Origin: CAWBRT01 sp963791145
Lineage (GTDB): Bacteria > Acidobacteriota > Terriglobia > Terriglobales > Acidobacteriaceae
DNA: 64,000 bases
Reading direction: 5' to 3'
NCBI GenBank assembly: GCA_963791145.1
Contig: CAWBRT010000027.1
Location: 186,001 to 250,000, forward strand
Each line of letters opens with the position of its first letter. Position 1 is the stretch's first letter. The notes below the pieces were generated by a model. The model saw only the letters and a program-made list of their open reading frames with translations. It was not told the DNA's origin and made no database searches. This document shows, piece by piece, positions 1 to 9,529 of this stretch. The position numbers were made by a program, and so were the translations under genes.

Positions 1-354
1 GGTGGCGGGAACGATGCGCGGCGGATTGCCAGGCTTCTCGTAGGTCTCCGCCCGCGCCATGCTGATTTCCACGCGCACCATGCCCGGCAGCAGCGCGTGC
101 AGCCTCTTGGTTTCGTCGCTGACGACCTCCACGCGCGCGCCGGCAAGCTCCAGGTCCTTCTGCAGCTTGAGAGCGTTACCCTGGACTGTAAAGTCAAGAT
201 CTCGTATGGGAAATCCGGTGAGGATGTCGCGAATTGCCCCGCCCGTAAGGTAGACGTTCATGCCATGGGCGCGGGCCGCTTCCTGCACCAGGCTCACCAC
301 CTTCAGCTGATCAGGCGTGAGCCGGATTTCCATGGTGTAAATGTAGTCAGCCAT
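1..354 (-). CDS. cca: CCA-adding enzyme / poly(A) polymerase family protein, N-terminal part (runs off the window)
   Basis: This is the first 118 codons of a class II nucleotidyltransferase, which adds or repairs the CCA end of tRNAs or polyadenylates RNA. The diagnostic motif is visible: LTGGAIRD near residues 37-44, followed by DLDFTV near residues 52-57, whose two aspartates bind the catalytic metals. The ATG at 354 begins MADYIYTMEIRL; a second ATG lies seven codons inside and could also be used. The gene continues beyond base 1, so the RNA-binding domains that separate tRNA nucleotidyltransferases from poly(A) polymerases cannot be seen. The family is certain; the CCA role is the likelier of the two. 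Confidence 0.88.
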   Translation of the reverse strand, partial: MADYIYTMEIRLTPDQLKVVSLVQEAARAHGMNVYLTGGAIRDILTGFPIRDLDFTVQGNALKLQKDLELAGARVEVVSDETKRLHALLPGMVRVEISMARAETYEKPGNPPRIVPAT

Positions 355-614
355 TCGTGCTATGCAGGGGTGGCAACTGCCTCTGGCCGGCCGGGCAGCA
401 CGGCCTTAGAGCAAATACTCTAGCACCGACCCGGATCAGCCCCACCCTTCTCCGTCCTAAGTCTCGCACAGACAGATACTTACAGGAAATCCCCAATTCC
501 GCAACAAAGCGAACAATAACACAACCCTTTACCGTTTGGCTACACAGGAAAGGTCCCATCCCCTTTTTAGACAGAAAGATGCGAAAATCAGTTAGCAACC
601 ACGGCAAGCGGCGC

Positions 615-664
615 GGATCCGGGGCCCCCGGCAAACGCGTTTGCGTTTGCTGGGGTGGAAGACC
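615..664. repeat. 50-bp dispersed hairpin repeat, copy 1
   Basis: This block matches, in inverted orientation, 61007-61056 at 46 of 50 positions. Its core is GCAAACGC-GTTT-GCGTTTGC, an 8-bp stem with a 4-base loop. Flanking CCCC and GGGG extend the stem to 13 pairs with one G-T pair. It sits just upstream of the start at 672. It resembles a REP-type extragenic palindrome; no transposase is nearby. Confidence 0.75.
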
Positions 665-671
665 TCCGGCA

Positions 672-1184
672 ATGTCCTCTACTCACAAGAAAGTCGTTGT
701 TCGCAAATTGGACCGGGACTCGGTGCAGGGCTACCTGCCGCCGGGGAACTTCATTTCCGACGGCAAGCTGGAGCTCATCAATACGGCCGGAACCGGCGTT
801 CGTATCCAGTTGAGCGACGTGAAGGGCGTGTTTTTCGTGCGCGAGTTCGGCGACTCGGAAGCCTTGCCGCGCAAGACTTTCACCAGCCGGCCCCGCACCG
901 AGGGCCTGTGGGTGCGCATACGTTTTCGCGACGGCGAAACGCTGGAAGGGCTGATGCCCAACGACCTGACCCAGATCACGCCGGAGGGCTTCTTCCTCAA
1001 TCCACCCGATACCCGCGCCAATACGCAGCGCATCTTTCTTCCGCGCGCCGCGTTGGCGGAAGTGACCGTGCTCGCCGTGATCGGCAGTCCCGCGCGGCGC
1101 CGCCAGGCGGTGGCGGATATTCGCCAGGTGCCGCTTTTCACCGATAGCAGCAGCGCCGGCGATGCGGGCAACGGCGGTTCGTAG
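672..1184 (+). CDS. Conserved hypothetical protein (170 aa), acidobacterial type
   Basis: This is a soluble, mostly beta protein with no signal peptide or membrane segment. It begins MSSTHKKVVVRKLDRDS at an ATG preceded by GGAAG. The open frame runs further upstream, but that part crosses the dispersed repeat and is not protein-like, so the internal ATG is chosen. The core (LINTAGTGVRIQLSDVKGV, then FRDGETLEGLMPNDL) has the look of a small beta-barrel in which a short strand pair is repeated. From memory it matches a family common in Acidobacteriota (I associate it with DUF6982, not verified). It stands alone between the cca-like gene and lpxD. Its function is unknown. Confidence 0.7.
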   Translation: MSSTHKKVVVRKLDRDSVQGYLPPGNFISDGKLELINTAGTGVRIQLSDVKGVFFVREFGDSEALPRKTFTSRPRTEGLWVRIRFRDGETLEGLMPNDLTQITPEGFFLNPPDTRANTQRIFLPRAALAEVTVLAVIGSPARRRQAVADIRQVPLFTDSSSAGDAGNGGS

Positions 1185-1313
1185 CAGGATCCCCGGCCGA
1201 AAACCCGCGTGGAAGCATTTTCGGATGCCTGCTAAACTGATGCACTGATCAGAGCATCTCTCGAAGGAAAGCTCTCTTACAGGAAAAGCGGCAGTCGAGG
1301 TGGGGAAATCATC

Positions 1314-2331
1314 GTGGCGGAAGCGCGAAAAACGAATCTATTGCGGATTGCGCAGCACATCGGAGCCTCCGCCGAGAATGTGCCGCCGGAGCTGGAAGTC
1401 ACCGGGGTGGCGACGCTTGACACAGCCAGCCCGACGGAGCTCACTTTCCTGAGCAATCCCCGCTACACGCCGCAGGCGGCGACCACGCGGGCAGCGGCCA
1501 TCATCGTCACCCTCGAATTTCCGGCCAACGGCCGCCCGCTGCTGCGCAGCCGCGATCCTCAGCTGGCCTACGCCAAGGCGCTGGAGCTGTTCTACACGCC
1601 TCCGCGCTATGCGGCGGGAGTTCATCCCACGGCGGTGATCGCCGCTTCCGCCAAGATCGGGGCCAACGCCTCGATCGGCGCTTATGCGGTAATCGATGAG
1701 GATGTGGAGATCGGGGCCAACTGCACCATCCTGCCGCATGTGGTGATTTATCGCGGAGCGCGCATCGGCGATAACTTTTTCGCGCACGCGCACGTCGTGG
1801 TGCGGGAGTTCTGCCGCCTGGGCGACAACGTCCTGCTGCAGAACGGAGTCATCATCGGCGCCGACGGCTTCGGTTTTGCGCGTTCCGACGGCGGGTTGGC
1901 ACAAGATCGTGCAGTCGGGCACGACCGTTATCGGCAGCAACGTCGAGGTACAGGCCAACTCCTGCGTCGACCGCGCCACGCTGGGCGAGACCCGTATCGG
2001 CAACGGCGTCAAGATCGACAACCTGGCGCAGGTGGGTCATGGATCGACCGTGGGGGAAAACAGCCTGCTTTGCGGCCAGGTCGGGCTTGCCGGGTCTACC
2101 CACCTCGGCAACAATGTGATTCTCGCGGGACAGGTCGGCATAGCGGGGCACTGCATGATCGGCGACAACGCCGTCGTCACCGCGCAGAGCGGCGTCTCCA
2201 ACGACGTGCCGGCCGGCGCCATGGTCAGCGGTTCTCCCGCGTTTGATCATCGCCAGTGGGTGCGCGCGGTGGCCGCCTTCGTCAAGCTGCCGGAGTTAGT
2301 CAAGGCAGTACGCAAGCTCACTAACAGCTAA
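1314..2331 (+). CDS. lpxD: UDP-3-O-acylglucosamine N-acyltransferase LpxD (one frameshift)
   Basis: LpxD transfers the second 3-hydroxyacyl chain onto UDP-3-O-acylglucosamine, the third step of lipid A synthesis, in the cytoplasm. The N-terminal domain (about 1-100) has the LpxD uridine-binding look (SPTELTFLSNPRY). It is followed by a left-handed beta-helix of hexapeptide repeats such as IGANASIGAYAVI and GADGFGFA, and ends with a helical tail. An extra T in GGCGGGTTGGCAC near 1893 shifts the frame inside the hexapeptide domain; removing it gives DGGWHKIVQSG and a 338-residue protein, against 341 in E. coli. The start is the GTG at 1314. It stands apart from the usual bamA-fabZ-lpxA cluster. 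The frameshift is more likely a sequence error than gene loss. Confidence 0.9.
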
Positions 2332-2377
2332 GCTGCACGTCCATTCTTTAGGCTTGATCGATTACAGCCGGAAAGTT

Positions 2378-3178
2378 ATGAGAAGCATGGATCAGCAAGA
2401 TCTGGGCGTTATCGGCAGTACCGGCGATGTGCGGGCTCCCATCCGCGTCCTGCTGCTGGACGACCGCGAAGACAATCTGCTGGTCCGCTCGGCCATTCTG
2501 CGCCAGAAGGGCTACGCGGTTATCACCTCGAAGTCGATCGAGGAAGCCGAAGCCAAGCTCGACGAGATCGACATCGCAGTGCTCGATTACAACCTCGGCC
2601 AGGGCAAGTTCGGCACCGAGGTCGCCGAAAGCCTCCGCCGTAAACGGCCGCAGGTTCCCATCATCATCCTATCCGCCACTCTGGAGCGGAAATTCGGCGG
2701 CATCGCCGACATGCACCTGCTGAAGGGCTATAGCTCGGTCGACGACCTGGTCAGCGCCCTGCGCAGCTTCGAGGCCAAGCAGCGCGGCCGTCCAGTGGTG
2801 GTCGACGCGCGGGATTTTTTCTACTCGCGCATCAGCATGGCGATGGGCGACGACGTGGCGCTGGAAATCCTCGACCGCGAAGGCAACTGGCAGTACGTCA
2901 ACGATTACTTCGCCTCGCTCAACGAGAAGAAACGCTCATGGTTCCCCGGCAAGAATCTGTTTGAGCACTATCCGGAGCTGGGCGAAGAATTTCGCGAGAT
3001 CGTCCGCACCGTGGCCGATACCCGCGAAACTTACATCGACCGCCGCGGACAGCGCGGCTTTCCTCATCTGCCTTCCACCACTCCGCACTGGAACTGGAAC
3101 GTGCTGGCCTTCCCCATCAAACTGCACGACGGCCGCGACGGCGTCGTCCTCAGCGCCCGGTTGCTGGAAAGGAAATAA
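2378..3178 (+). CDS. Response-regulator receiver domain joined to a PAS-like domain
   Basis: The first part (about residues 20-140) is a CheY-like receiver. The acidic pair is in VLLLDDREDN, the phosphoacceptor aspartate in AVLDYNLG, the conserved Ser/Thr position in IILSA, and the lysine in LLKGYSS. The second part (about 150-266) looks like a PAS fold (ALEILDREGNWQYVNDYFAS). There is no DNA-binding or catalytic output domain, so it probably works through protein contact or as a sensor coupled to phosphorylation. A TTG 24 bases upstream is in frame, but the ATGs at 2378 or 2387 are preferred. No histidine kinase is adjacent. Confidence 0.75.
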   Translation: MRSMDQQDLGVIGSTGDVRAPIRVLLLDDREDNLLVRSAILRQKGYAVITSKSIEEAEAKLDEIDIAVLDYNLGQGKFGTEVAESLRRKRPQVPIIILSATLERKFGGIADMHLLKGYSSVDDLVSALRSFEAKQRGRPVVVDARDFFYSRISMAMGDDVALEILDREGNWQYVNDYFASLNEKKRSWFPGKNLFEHYPELGEEFREIVRTVADTRETYIDRRGQRGFPHLPSTTPHWNWNVLAFPIKLHDGRDGVVLSARLLERK

Positions 3179-3286
3179 CGGCCCCCCGCTTAAGGTAGTC
3201 CCAAACTGATAGGCGGATGTTTTCCCACAGCAACTAGGGCGACCTGCGGGCGTTTAAGAGAGTGGTTGCTGGTAAAGTAGAAAGCA

Positions 3287-3982
3287 GTGCAATTTTCGAT
3301 TTCAGCGGCGGCGTTTCTACAGCGCACGGCCGGGCGGCATGCGACCAGTTCCTGGTCCACCCTGCGCCATCTGGGCGGACTCGGCCTGTTCGCGCTGGCC
3401 GTGCTGGATAGCTCTCCGTTTCCGACCTTCGGCGGCACCGATATCCTGACGGCCATTCTCGCCGCCCGCCATCGCGAGCCCTGGTATTACTACGCCATCA
3501 TCGCCACCGCCGGCTCTGTTCTGGGCGCTTATATCACTTTCCACATGGGCCACCGCGCCGGGGCAGCGTACCTGCGTGAGAAGTTCGGCGAACGTCGAGT
3601 GGCAAAACTGCTGGCCGTATTCGAACGCTGGGGAACCGGCGTGCTGGCGCTCTCCACGGCTGTCCCCATTCCGTCTCCTACGGCGGCATTCTTCGCCGTC
3701 TCCGGGGTGCTGAACTATTCGACACGCAGGTTTCTGGTGGTTGTCACTCTCTGCCGGGTGGCGCGCTATTCCGCGATTGCCGCCATCGCTTCCAGCTACG
3801 GACGCCATTTCCTGCGAGTGTTAAGCCATCCCCGGCAGTATTACGGTTCGCTGCTGCTGATGATCGCGGCGCTGTTGATCCTGGTGCTGGCCACGATCCT
3901 GGTGCGCAAACAACTGGAGGACGCTCGCGAGGTATTCCGCTCCCGAGTGGAGGAGCCGGGATCGGCGGCTTCGCGCGATTAG
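3287..3982 (+). CDS. VTT/DedA-type small membrane protein
   Basis: This is an integral membrane protein of 231 residues. It has hydrophobic segments near 30-50, 66-85, 115-140, 150-170 and 190-210, the last being LLLMIAALLILVLATILV. The pattern and motifs (FGGTDILTAILAARH, STAVPIPSPTAAFFAVSGVL) fit the VTT (SNARE-associated/DedA) family, whose members move lipids or small solutes across the inner membrane. The start is a GTG. Its convergent neighbour is mpl. A precise substrate cannot be assigned. Confidence 0.7.
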   Translation: MQFSISAAAFLQRTAGRHATSSWSTLRHLGGLGLFALAVLDSSPFPTFGGTDILTAILAARHREPWYYYAIIATAGSVLGAYITFHMGHRAGAAYLREKFGERRVAKLLAVFERWGTGVLALSTAVPIPSPTAAFFAVSGVLNYSTRRFLVVVTLCRVARYSAIAAIASSYGRHFLRVLSHPRQYYGSLLLMIAALLILVLATILVRKQLEDAREVFRSRVEEPGSAASRD

Positions 3983-4005
3983 AGAACAAGACAACTGTAT
4001 AGACA

Positions 4006-4128
4006 TGCGTAGGCCCAGTCGCCCTCGGCTGGCGGGTGCGCGCAGCGCACCTCGGGGGGCAGGCACTTTTTGCCGGCCGCGCTCACGCGCGTCTGGCACG
4101 TACAGCCGGGGGCGGCTGTACCTACGCA
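4006..4128. repeat. Short element with terminal inverted repeats and an internal hairpin
   Basis: The segment begins TGCGTAGG and ends CCTACGCA, an 8-bp perfect inverted repeat enclosing 107 bases of high-GC sequence. A second perfect palindrome, GTACAGCC-N6-GGCTGTAC, lies at 4100-4121. It fills the gap between two convergent genes (VTT protein and mpl) and could act as a bidirectional stop or be a miniature repeat. No second copy was found in this window. Confidence 0.45.
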
Positions 4129-4138
4129 AATCTTCGGC

Positions 4139-5613
4139 TCACCCACCCGCGCCTAACTCGCTTAACCGCGTCGGCAGCTTTTCGTAAATTCCGCCGAAGC
4201 CGCCGTTGGAGAGAATGGCCACCACGTCTCCGGGGCGGAGCGCGGGAGCGATCTCGGCTACGATCTCATCGGCATCGGCCAATTGGCGCGCCGGAATATT
4301 GCGCTTCCGCAGGCCGGCGACCACTTCGGCTCGACGTTCAGCCGCTCCTCCGGCCGCAGCGCATCGGTCTGCTTGAAGAATACCGACGCCACTACCACCT
4401 CATCGGCTTTGGCAAGGCTCTCGACCAGCTCCTGCTGAAAGACGTTACGCCGCAGAGTATTGGAACGCGGCTCGAGCACCGCCCAGAGGCGGCGCCCGGC
4501 GAAGCGCGTGCGCAGCGCCTGCAAGGTAGCGGCGATGGCCGTCGGATGGTGCGCGAAGTCGTCGATGATGGTGATCCCGCCGATTTCGCATCTGATCTCC
4601 AGCCGTCGCTTGACGCTGCGAAAGCTGCGCAGGGCCTCGCCAATGGTGGCGGCCTCGATGCCGTAGCCTGCAGCCAGAGCGGCGGCGGCGGTGGCATTCA
4701 GCACGTTGTATTCGCCGGGCAGAGGGAAGTCGAACTCCGCCCACGGCTGTCCCTGGCGCTCCACCCGCCAGGCGGTGCGCTCCGGCTCATAGCGGACGTC
4801 GCGAATACGCCAGGCAGAGTCCTCGGCAAAGCCATAGCGATCAACCGTGCAGAAGGCGCGACTCACGCACTCGCTCACGTTTTCGCCCGTGGGGTTTGTA
4901 ACGGGTTTCGGGTTGCTCGCCGGAGTAACGGAACTCGCTCCGTCCCAGGCGATCACCCGTCCGCGACGTGGAACCACGTTAACCAGGCGCTTGAAGGCCG
5001 TCTTCACCTCGTCCAGGTTGCGGTAGATGTCGGCGTGATCGAACTCGACGGAGGTCAGGATGAGGCCGTCGGGAAAGTAATGCATGAACTTCGGCCCCTT
5101 GTCGAAGAAGGCGGTGTCGTATTCGTCGGCTTCCAGAATGAATTCGCGGCCATCGCTGACGGCGAAGCTGGAGGCGAAATTCTCGGCGATTCCGCCGATC
5201 AGGAACGACGGCTCGCGTCCGGCCACGTGGAAGATCCAGGAGAGCATGGAGGTCGTCGTCGTCTTGCCGTGGGTTCCGGCGACCGCCAGCACTTCCCTGC
5301 CGCGCAGAAACTCCTGTCGGATTAGAGCCGCCATGGAAGTGAAAGGCAGCCGCTCGTCGAGCATGTATTCGACTTCCACGTTGCCGCGCGAGAGCGCGTT
5401 ACCGACCACCACCAGGTCCGGATGAGGCTGCAGATTTTCTTCCGCGAAGGGCTGGCGGACGGTGATGCCAAGGCCGGCAAGAAAATCCGACATGGGCGGG
5501 TAGGCGGCGGAGTCAGACCCGGTGACGCGGAAGCCGCGCTGCTTGAGCATGCCGGCGAGCGAGGCCATGGCAGTGCCGCAGATTCCGATCAGGTGTACGT
5601 GACGCGGCTTCAC
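4139..5613 (-). CDS. mpl: UDP-N-acetylmuramate:L-Ala-gamma-D-Glu-mDAP ligase Mpl (one frameshift; in frame with ldcA)
   Basis: Mpl joins the recycled tripeptide L-Ala-gamma-D-Glu-mDAP to UDP-MurNAc, a cytoplasmic murein-recycling step. It shows the N-terminal Rossmann start HVHLIGICGTAMASLAG, the Mur-ligase P-loop AGTHGKTTTTSML and a C-terminal domain with DDFAHHPTAI. A one-base deletion near 4331 shifts the frame; repairing it joins the body to a tail ending GGFGGIYEKL and gives 491 residues, against 457 in E. coli. A GTG at 5613 can start the protein alone. The reading frame is also open without a stop from ldcA, so the two may form one polypeptide. In the -1 frame a TGA overlaps this GTG as GTGA, typical of coupled separate genes. 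Confidence 0.9.
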
Positions 5614-6666
5614 GGCTTGCCCCGGGCTCCCCGCGGCCGAGCCGCGTCTGTCCCGCTTTCGGGCGCCGGTCCAGGCGACGGAAGGATCGGCCGCGCCCTC
5701 GATGTGCAACTCAACCGCTTTGCCCACATTCAACTGGACTCCCACGCCGAATGGCAGCGTCACGTTGTCCCGCACCACGTGGCCGGAAGGCAGCCCGTAG
5801 GCGACGGGAATTCCGAGGTCTCCGACGATCCGCATCACGATCTCTTGCAGGGAAAAATCCTGGCCTCCGGGCTGAACGCAATTGAGCATCTCGCCGAAGA
5901 TGATGCCGCGCACGTCCTCCAGCTTGCCTGCCCATTGCAACTGCATCAGCATGCGGTCGATCTGGTACGGCTTGGCCGCAACGTCCTCCAGGAAAAGGAC
6001 GCATCCGGCGGTCTCGAGCTCATAAGGCGTGCCCAGCGTGGCGGCGAGAATCGAGAGGCATCCGCCCGAGAGAATTCCCGAAGCGCTGCCCGCGACCAGC
6101 GGCTTGACCGAAGAAGCGGCGGGGATGGGCTCGCCGGGAACAGCCGTCTCCGGGGCTGGGGGTGTGCTCTCAAAGCGCAGCGAGCAGGGTTCACCGCTCA
6201 GGACCGCACGCCAGGAATCGAGGTGTACGCCGTCCTCTTTGGCAAAGCCCGTGGCTGCCATCGGCCCGTGAAACGCGACCTGGCCCAGGCCGTTCAGCCA
6301 GCCGAGCAGCCAGGTCACATCGCTGCAGCCGACAAAAATCTTGGGATTGGCGCGAATCAGATCAGCATCAAGGCGGGGCAACAGGTAGTTGCCGCCGTAA
6401 CCGCCGCGCGCGCAGATGATGGCGCGGACTTCGGGACGGGCGAACATCTCGTGCAACTCGCCAACGCGCCGTTCGACCGTGCCGGCGAAGTAGAGATCGC
6501 GGTCGAGAATCGACGGCAGGTACTCCGGCCGGTAGCCCAGCTCGCGCAAGCGCCGGCAGCCGGCTTCCAGCGCCTCACGCTGGATTGGACTGCACGGGGC
6601 GACGATGCCCACCGTGTCGCCCTCCCGCAACGCAGCCGGACGAATGAATTGAGGCTGAGAGTGCAT
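5614..6666 (-). CDS. ldcA: LD-carboxypeptidase (MccF/S66 family), joined in frame to mpl
   Basis: S66 carboxypeptidases remove the terminal D-Ala from recycled tetrapeptides, giving the tripeptide that Mpl uses. The serine nucleophile is in FVGCSDVTWL, the acid in IIFGEM and the histidine in SGHVVRDN, the family triad. The domain occupies about residues 1-335. It is followed by a low-complexity linker (RKRDRRGSAAGSPGQ) and then Mpl without a stop codon. There is no signal peptide, consistent with a cytoplasmic recycling enzyme. If a one-base insertion of the sort common in this window lies in the linker, the true stop is the TGA at 5610-5612. Family is certain; fusion is not. Confidence 0.88.
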
Positions 6667-6699
6667 GGGATCAATCTTAAACGAAGCCGAAGGCAGCGG

Positions 6700-6733
6700 A
6701 GATTGAAGATTGCAGATTTCAGATTGCAGATTG
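6700..6733. repeat. Short imperfect direct repeat (GATTGCAGATT type)
   Basis: Three to four overlapping copies of a GATTGCAGATT-like word follow one another upstream of ldcA. It is simple-sequence-like and has no coding content. It lies in the divergent-free gap between the pnp terminator and the ldcA start. Confidence 0.5.
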
Positions 6734-6810
6734 TTTATCGTCTAAAAATCGGCCTTCGACCCAGCCGGCCGGGAGGACGGCGCTACATCATGGCCGGAGC
6801 TAGCTTTCTC

Positions 6811-6841
6811 AAAACAAAAGCCACGGCGCTGGCCGTGGCTT
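6811..6841 (-). terminator. Rho-independent terminator of pnp
   Basis: Read on the minus strand, a perfect 10-bp stem AAGCCACGGC/GCCGTGGCTT with a 4-base loop is followed by TTGTTTTGAG. It begins about 20 bases after the pnp stop codon and should end the rpsO-pnp transcript. Confidence 0.85.
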
Positions 6842-6861
6842 GATGGTGAATCAAACGGAAG

Positions 6862-9227
6862 CTACCGTCCTCCTCCGCCGCCGCCACTCGGGGGACGTCG
6901 TCCGCGGCGCGGGCGTCGGCCCCGGTCACCGCCGCGGTCGCCACCGCGATCACCGCCGCGGCCTCCACGCGGTTCGCGCGGGTGCGCGGGGGCGGCGTCA
7001 CGGTTGAAGTTGGGCTCTTCGCTCTCGCCGCCCTCAGCTTCCGCGTGGCCGCCTTCAAAGGTAACCGGTTCGGGACCGCCACTAACCGGCGCTTCTTCAC
7101 TGCTTTCGCCTTCACCGGTCGGGGCCATCTTCGCGCGCTGCTCTTTGAGGATGGCTTTGCGGGAGAGGCGTATGCGGTTGCCCTCGACGGCCAGCACCTT
7201 GACCAGCACCTGGTCGCCTTCCTTGAGCTCGTCGCGGATGTCCTTGATGCGGTGCTCGGCGACTTCGCTGATGTGCAGCAGGCCGTCGGTGCCGGGCAAA
7301 ATTTCAACGAAGGCGCCGAACTCGGCCAGCCGCGTCACCTTGCCGAGATAGGTCTTGCCGATCTCGGCGGTGGCCGTGATGTCGCCGATCATGCTGCAGT
7401 GCCTGCTGGGCGGCGGCATTGTCGCTGGAGGAGACCAGCACCTTGCCGGTGTCGTCCACGTCGATCTTCACGCCGGTGGCTTCCACGATGCCGCGGATGA
7501 CCTTGCCGCCCGGTCCGATCAGGTCGCGAATCTTGTCGGTCGGAATCTGCAGGGTATAGAAGCGCGGCGCGTACTCGGAGACCTTGGTGCGCGGCTCCGA
7601 CGAGCACCGCGTCCATCTTGTCGAGGATGAAGAGGCGTCCGCGCTTGGCCTGCTGCAGGGCTTCGCGCATGATCTGCGGCGTGATGCCGATGATCTTGAT
7701 GTCCATCTGCAGCGCGGTGATGCCCTCGCGCGTGCCGGCAACCTTGAAGTCCATGTCGCCGTAGTGGTCTTCGGCGCCGGCGATGTCGGTCAGGATGGCG
7801 TACTGATCGCCTTCCTTCACCAGGCCCATGGCCACGCCGGCCACCGGCGCACGCAGGGGAACGCCGGCATCCATCATGCTGAGCGAGCCGCCGCAGACGG
7901 TGGCCATGGAGGACGAACCGTTGGATTCCAGGATGTCGGAGACGACGCGCATGGCGTACGGGAAATCCTCTTCCGAGGGCAGCACGGCGGACAGCGCGCG
8001 CTCGGCCAGAGCGCCGTGGCCGATCTCGCGGCGGCCAGCGCCGCGCAGGAACGCGACCTCGCCCACCGAGAACGGCGGGAAGTTGTAGTGCAGCATGAAG
8101 CGCTTCTTGGCTTCGCCCTCGAAGCGCTCCAGCCGCTGCATGTCTTCGCCGGTGCCCAGCGTGGTGGTAACCAGGGCCTGGGTTTCGCCGCGGGTAAAGA
8201 TGGCGGAGCCGTGGGTACGCGGCAGCACGCCGGCCTCGATCCAGATGTCGCGAATCTGATCGAAGGCGCGGCCATCGGGACGGCGGCGGTCCTTCGTTAC
8301 CTGCTCGCGGAAGATGCGCTCGCGCAGGATCTCGAAGTACTTGGAGGCCTTGGCGCGCGCTTCTTCGTCCTCTTCGTCGATCGGTTTCCAGCAGCTCGTC
8401 CAGCAGCTGATCGACCCTCTGATAGCTCTCGGCCTTGGGATGCTTCTCGGTGTCGAGGGCGTCCGCCAGTGCGGTCGCCGATCTTGGCCTGCAACTTCGC
8501 CAGGTAAGCTTCATCGAGCTCCGGCGTCTCTACCTTGCGTTTAGGCTTGCCTGCGCGCTTAGCCAGGTCGGCGATGGCGGCGCAAATCTTGCGGATCTCG
8601 CCGTGGGCGAATTCGATGGCGTCGACGACTCTGTCCTCGTCCGACCTCCTTGGCGCCGGCTTCGATCATCACGATGGCTTCGGCGGTGCCCACTACCATC
8701 AGGTTCAGCTTGCTTTCGCGTATCTCGCTGTAGGTGGGGTTGACGATGAACTTGTCGTCGATCAGTCCCACGCGCACCGCGCCGACCGGGCCGGCAAACG
8801 GGATGTCGGAGACGGCCAGGGCGCAGGATGCGCCGTTGATGGCGGCGACGTCGGGGTCGTTATCCGTATCCGCCGAAAGCACGAAGGCGATCACCTGGGT
8901 CTCGTTGAGGAAGCCCTCGGGAAAGAGCGGGCGGATGGGGCGGTCGATCAGGCGGCTGGTCAGGATTTCGCGCTCGCTGGGGCGGCCTTCGCGCTTGATG
9001 AAGCCGCCGGGGATGCTTCCGCCGGCATAGGTGTACTCGCGATAATCGACTGTGAGCGGGAAAAAGTCGATGCCGGGGCGCGGCTCGGCGTTGGCGCAGG
9101 CGGTGGCCAGCACTACGTTGTCGCCGATGCGTACCACGGCGGAGCCGTGCGCCTGCTTGGCCAGTTTTCCGGTTTCAAAATTGATGCTCTTGCCGTCGGC
9201 AAGGTTTACGGTTGCTTCTTGCTTCAT
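6862..9227 (-). CDS. pnp: Polyribonucleotide nucleotidyltransferase (PNPase), five frameshifts
   Basis: PNPase degrades RNA 3' to 5' by phosphorolysis and is the core of the degradosome. Five one-base insertions, near 8642, 8470, 8383, 7598 and 7397, split it; removing them gives about 786 residues. Visible parts are the first RNase PH domain (IDFFPLTVDYREYTYAGGSI), the second (LPRTHGSAIFTRGETQALV, ILESNGSSSMATVCGGSLSM), the KH domain (IRDLIGPGGKVIRGI) and the S1 domain (GKVTRLAEFGAFVEILPGTD). The C-terminus is an acidic then Arg/Gly-rich tail with GGDRGGDRGGDRGRR. The start is the ATG at 9227 behind GGAAGGAAAG. It lies 302 bases downstream of rpsO, the classic rpsO-pnp order. An essential-type gene with five clean single-base shifts points to sequence error. 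Confidence 0.93.
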
Positions 9228-9495
9228 TTCTTTCCTTCCATGCAGGACCACGTCCCGTTGGTCATCACGCCTGTGTACTTACCCGTCAAGAAAAGGAGAG
9301 TTCCCGCAAAAGCGCTGGCGGGTCGATCGGGAAGCTGATTCTGAGCTTCGGCAGCCGCTACTGGCGGCTCGAGTCCGGCAACAGAATCGGTCAAGGGTGA
9401 CAGGTTAACAATTTGAGTGGTGGGACCATTCACGCGGCCGGCGTTGCACATGCAGGGCGGCCGGCTTCCAGCACAGCTTATCCCCAAAGCAACGA

Positions 9496-9517
9496 TGCCG
9501 GAGCTCTCGCCCCGGCA
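9496..9517 (-). promoter_or_regulatory. Hairpin between rpsO and pnp
   Basis: A TGCCGG/CCGGCA stem lies 12 bases after the rpsO stop codon in the 302-base rpsO-pnp gap. It is followed on the minus strand by only a short T run (CGTTGCTTT), so it may be a partial terminator. By analogy with E. coli, it could also be a processing hairpin in pnp autoregulation. Confidence 0.5.
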
Positions 9518-9529
9518 CCTTTTATCCCA

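Noticed and set aside
5422..6843. 473-codon plus-strand frame opposite ldcA-mpl.
   Set aside because: The opposite strand has complete catalytic motifs of two known families; this frame is compositionally biased and has none.
6862..9227. Programmed frameshifting in pnp.
   Set aside because: Five separate shifts in one gene, all of one kind, without slippery sequences, are far better explained by sequence errors.
9252..9487. Small frame upstream of pnp as a leader peptide.
   Set aside because: There is no ribosome-binding site and the composition is not protein-like.
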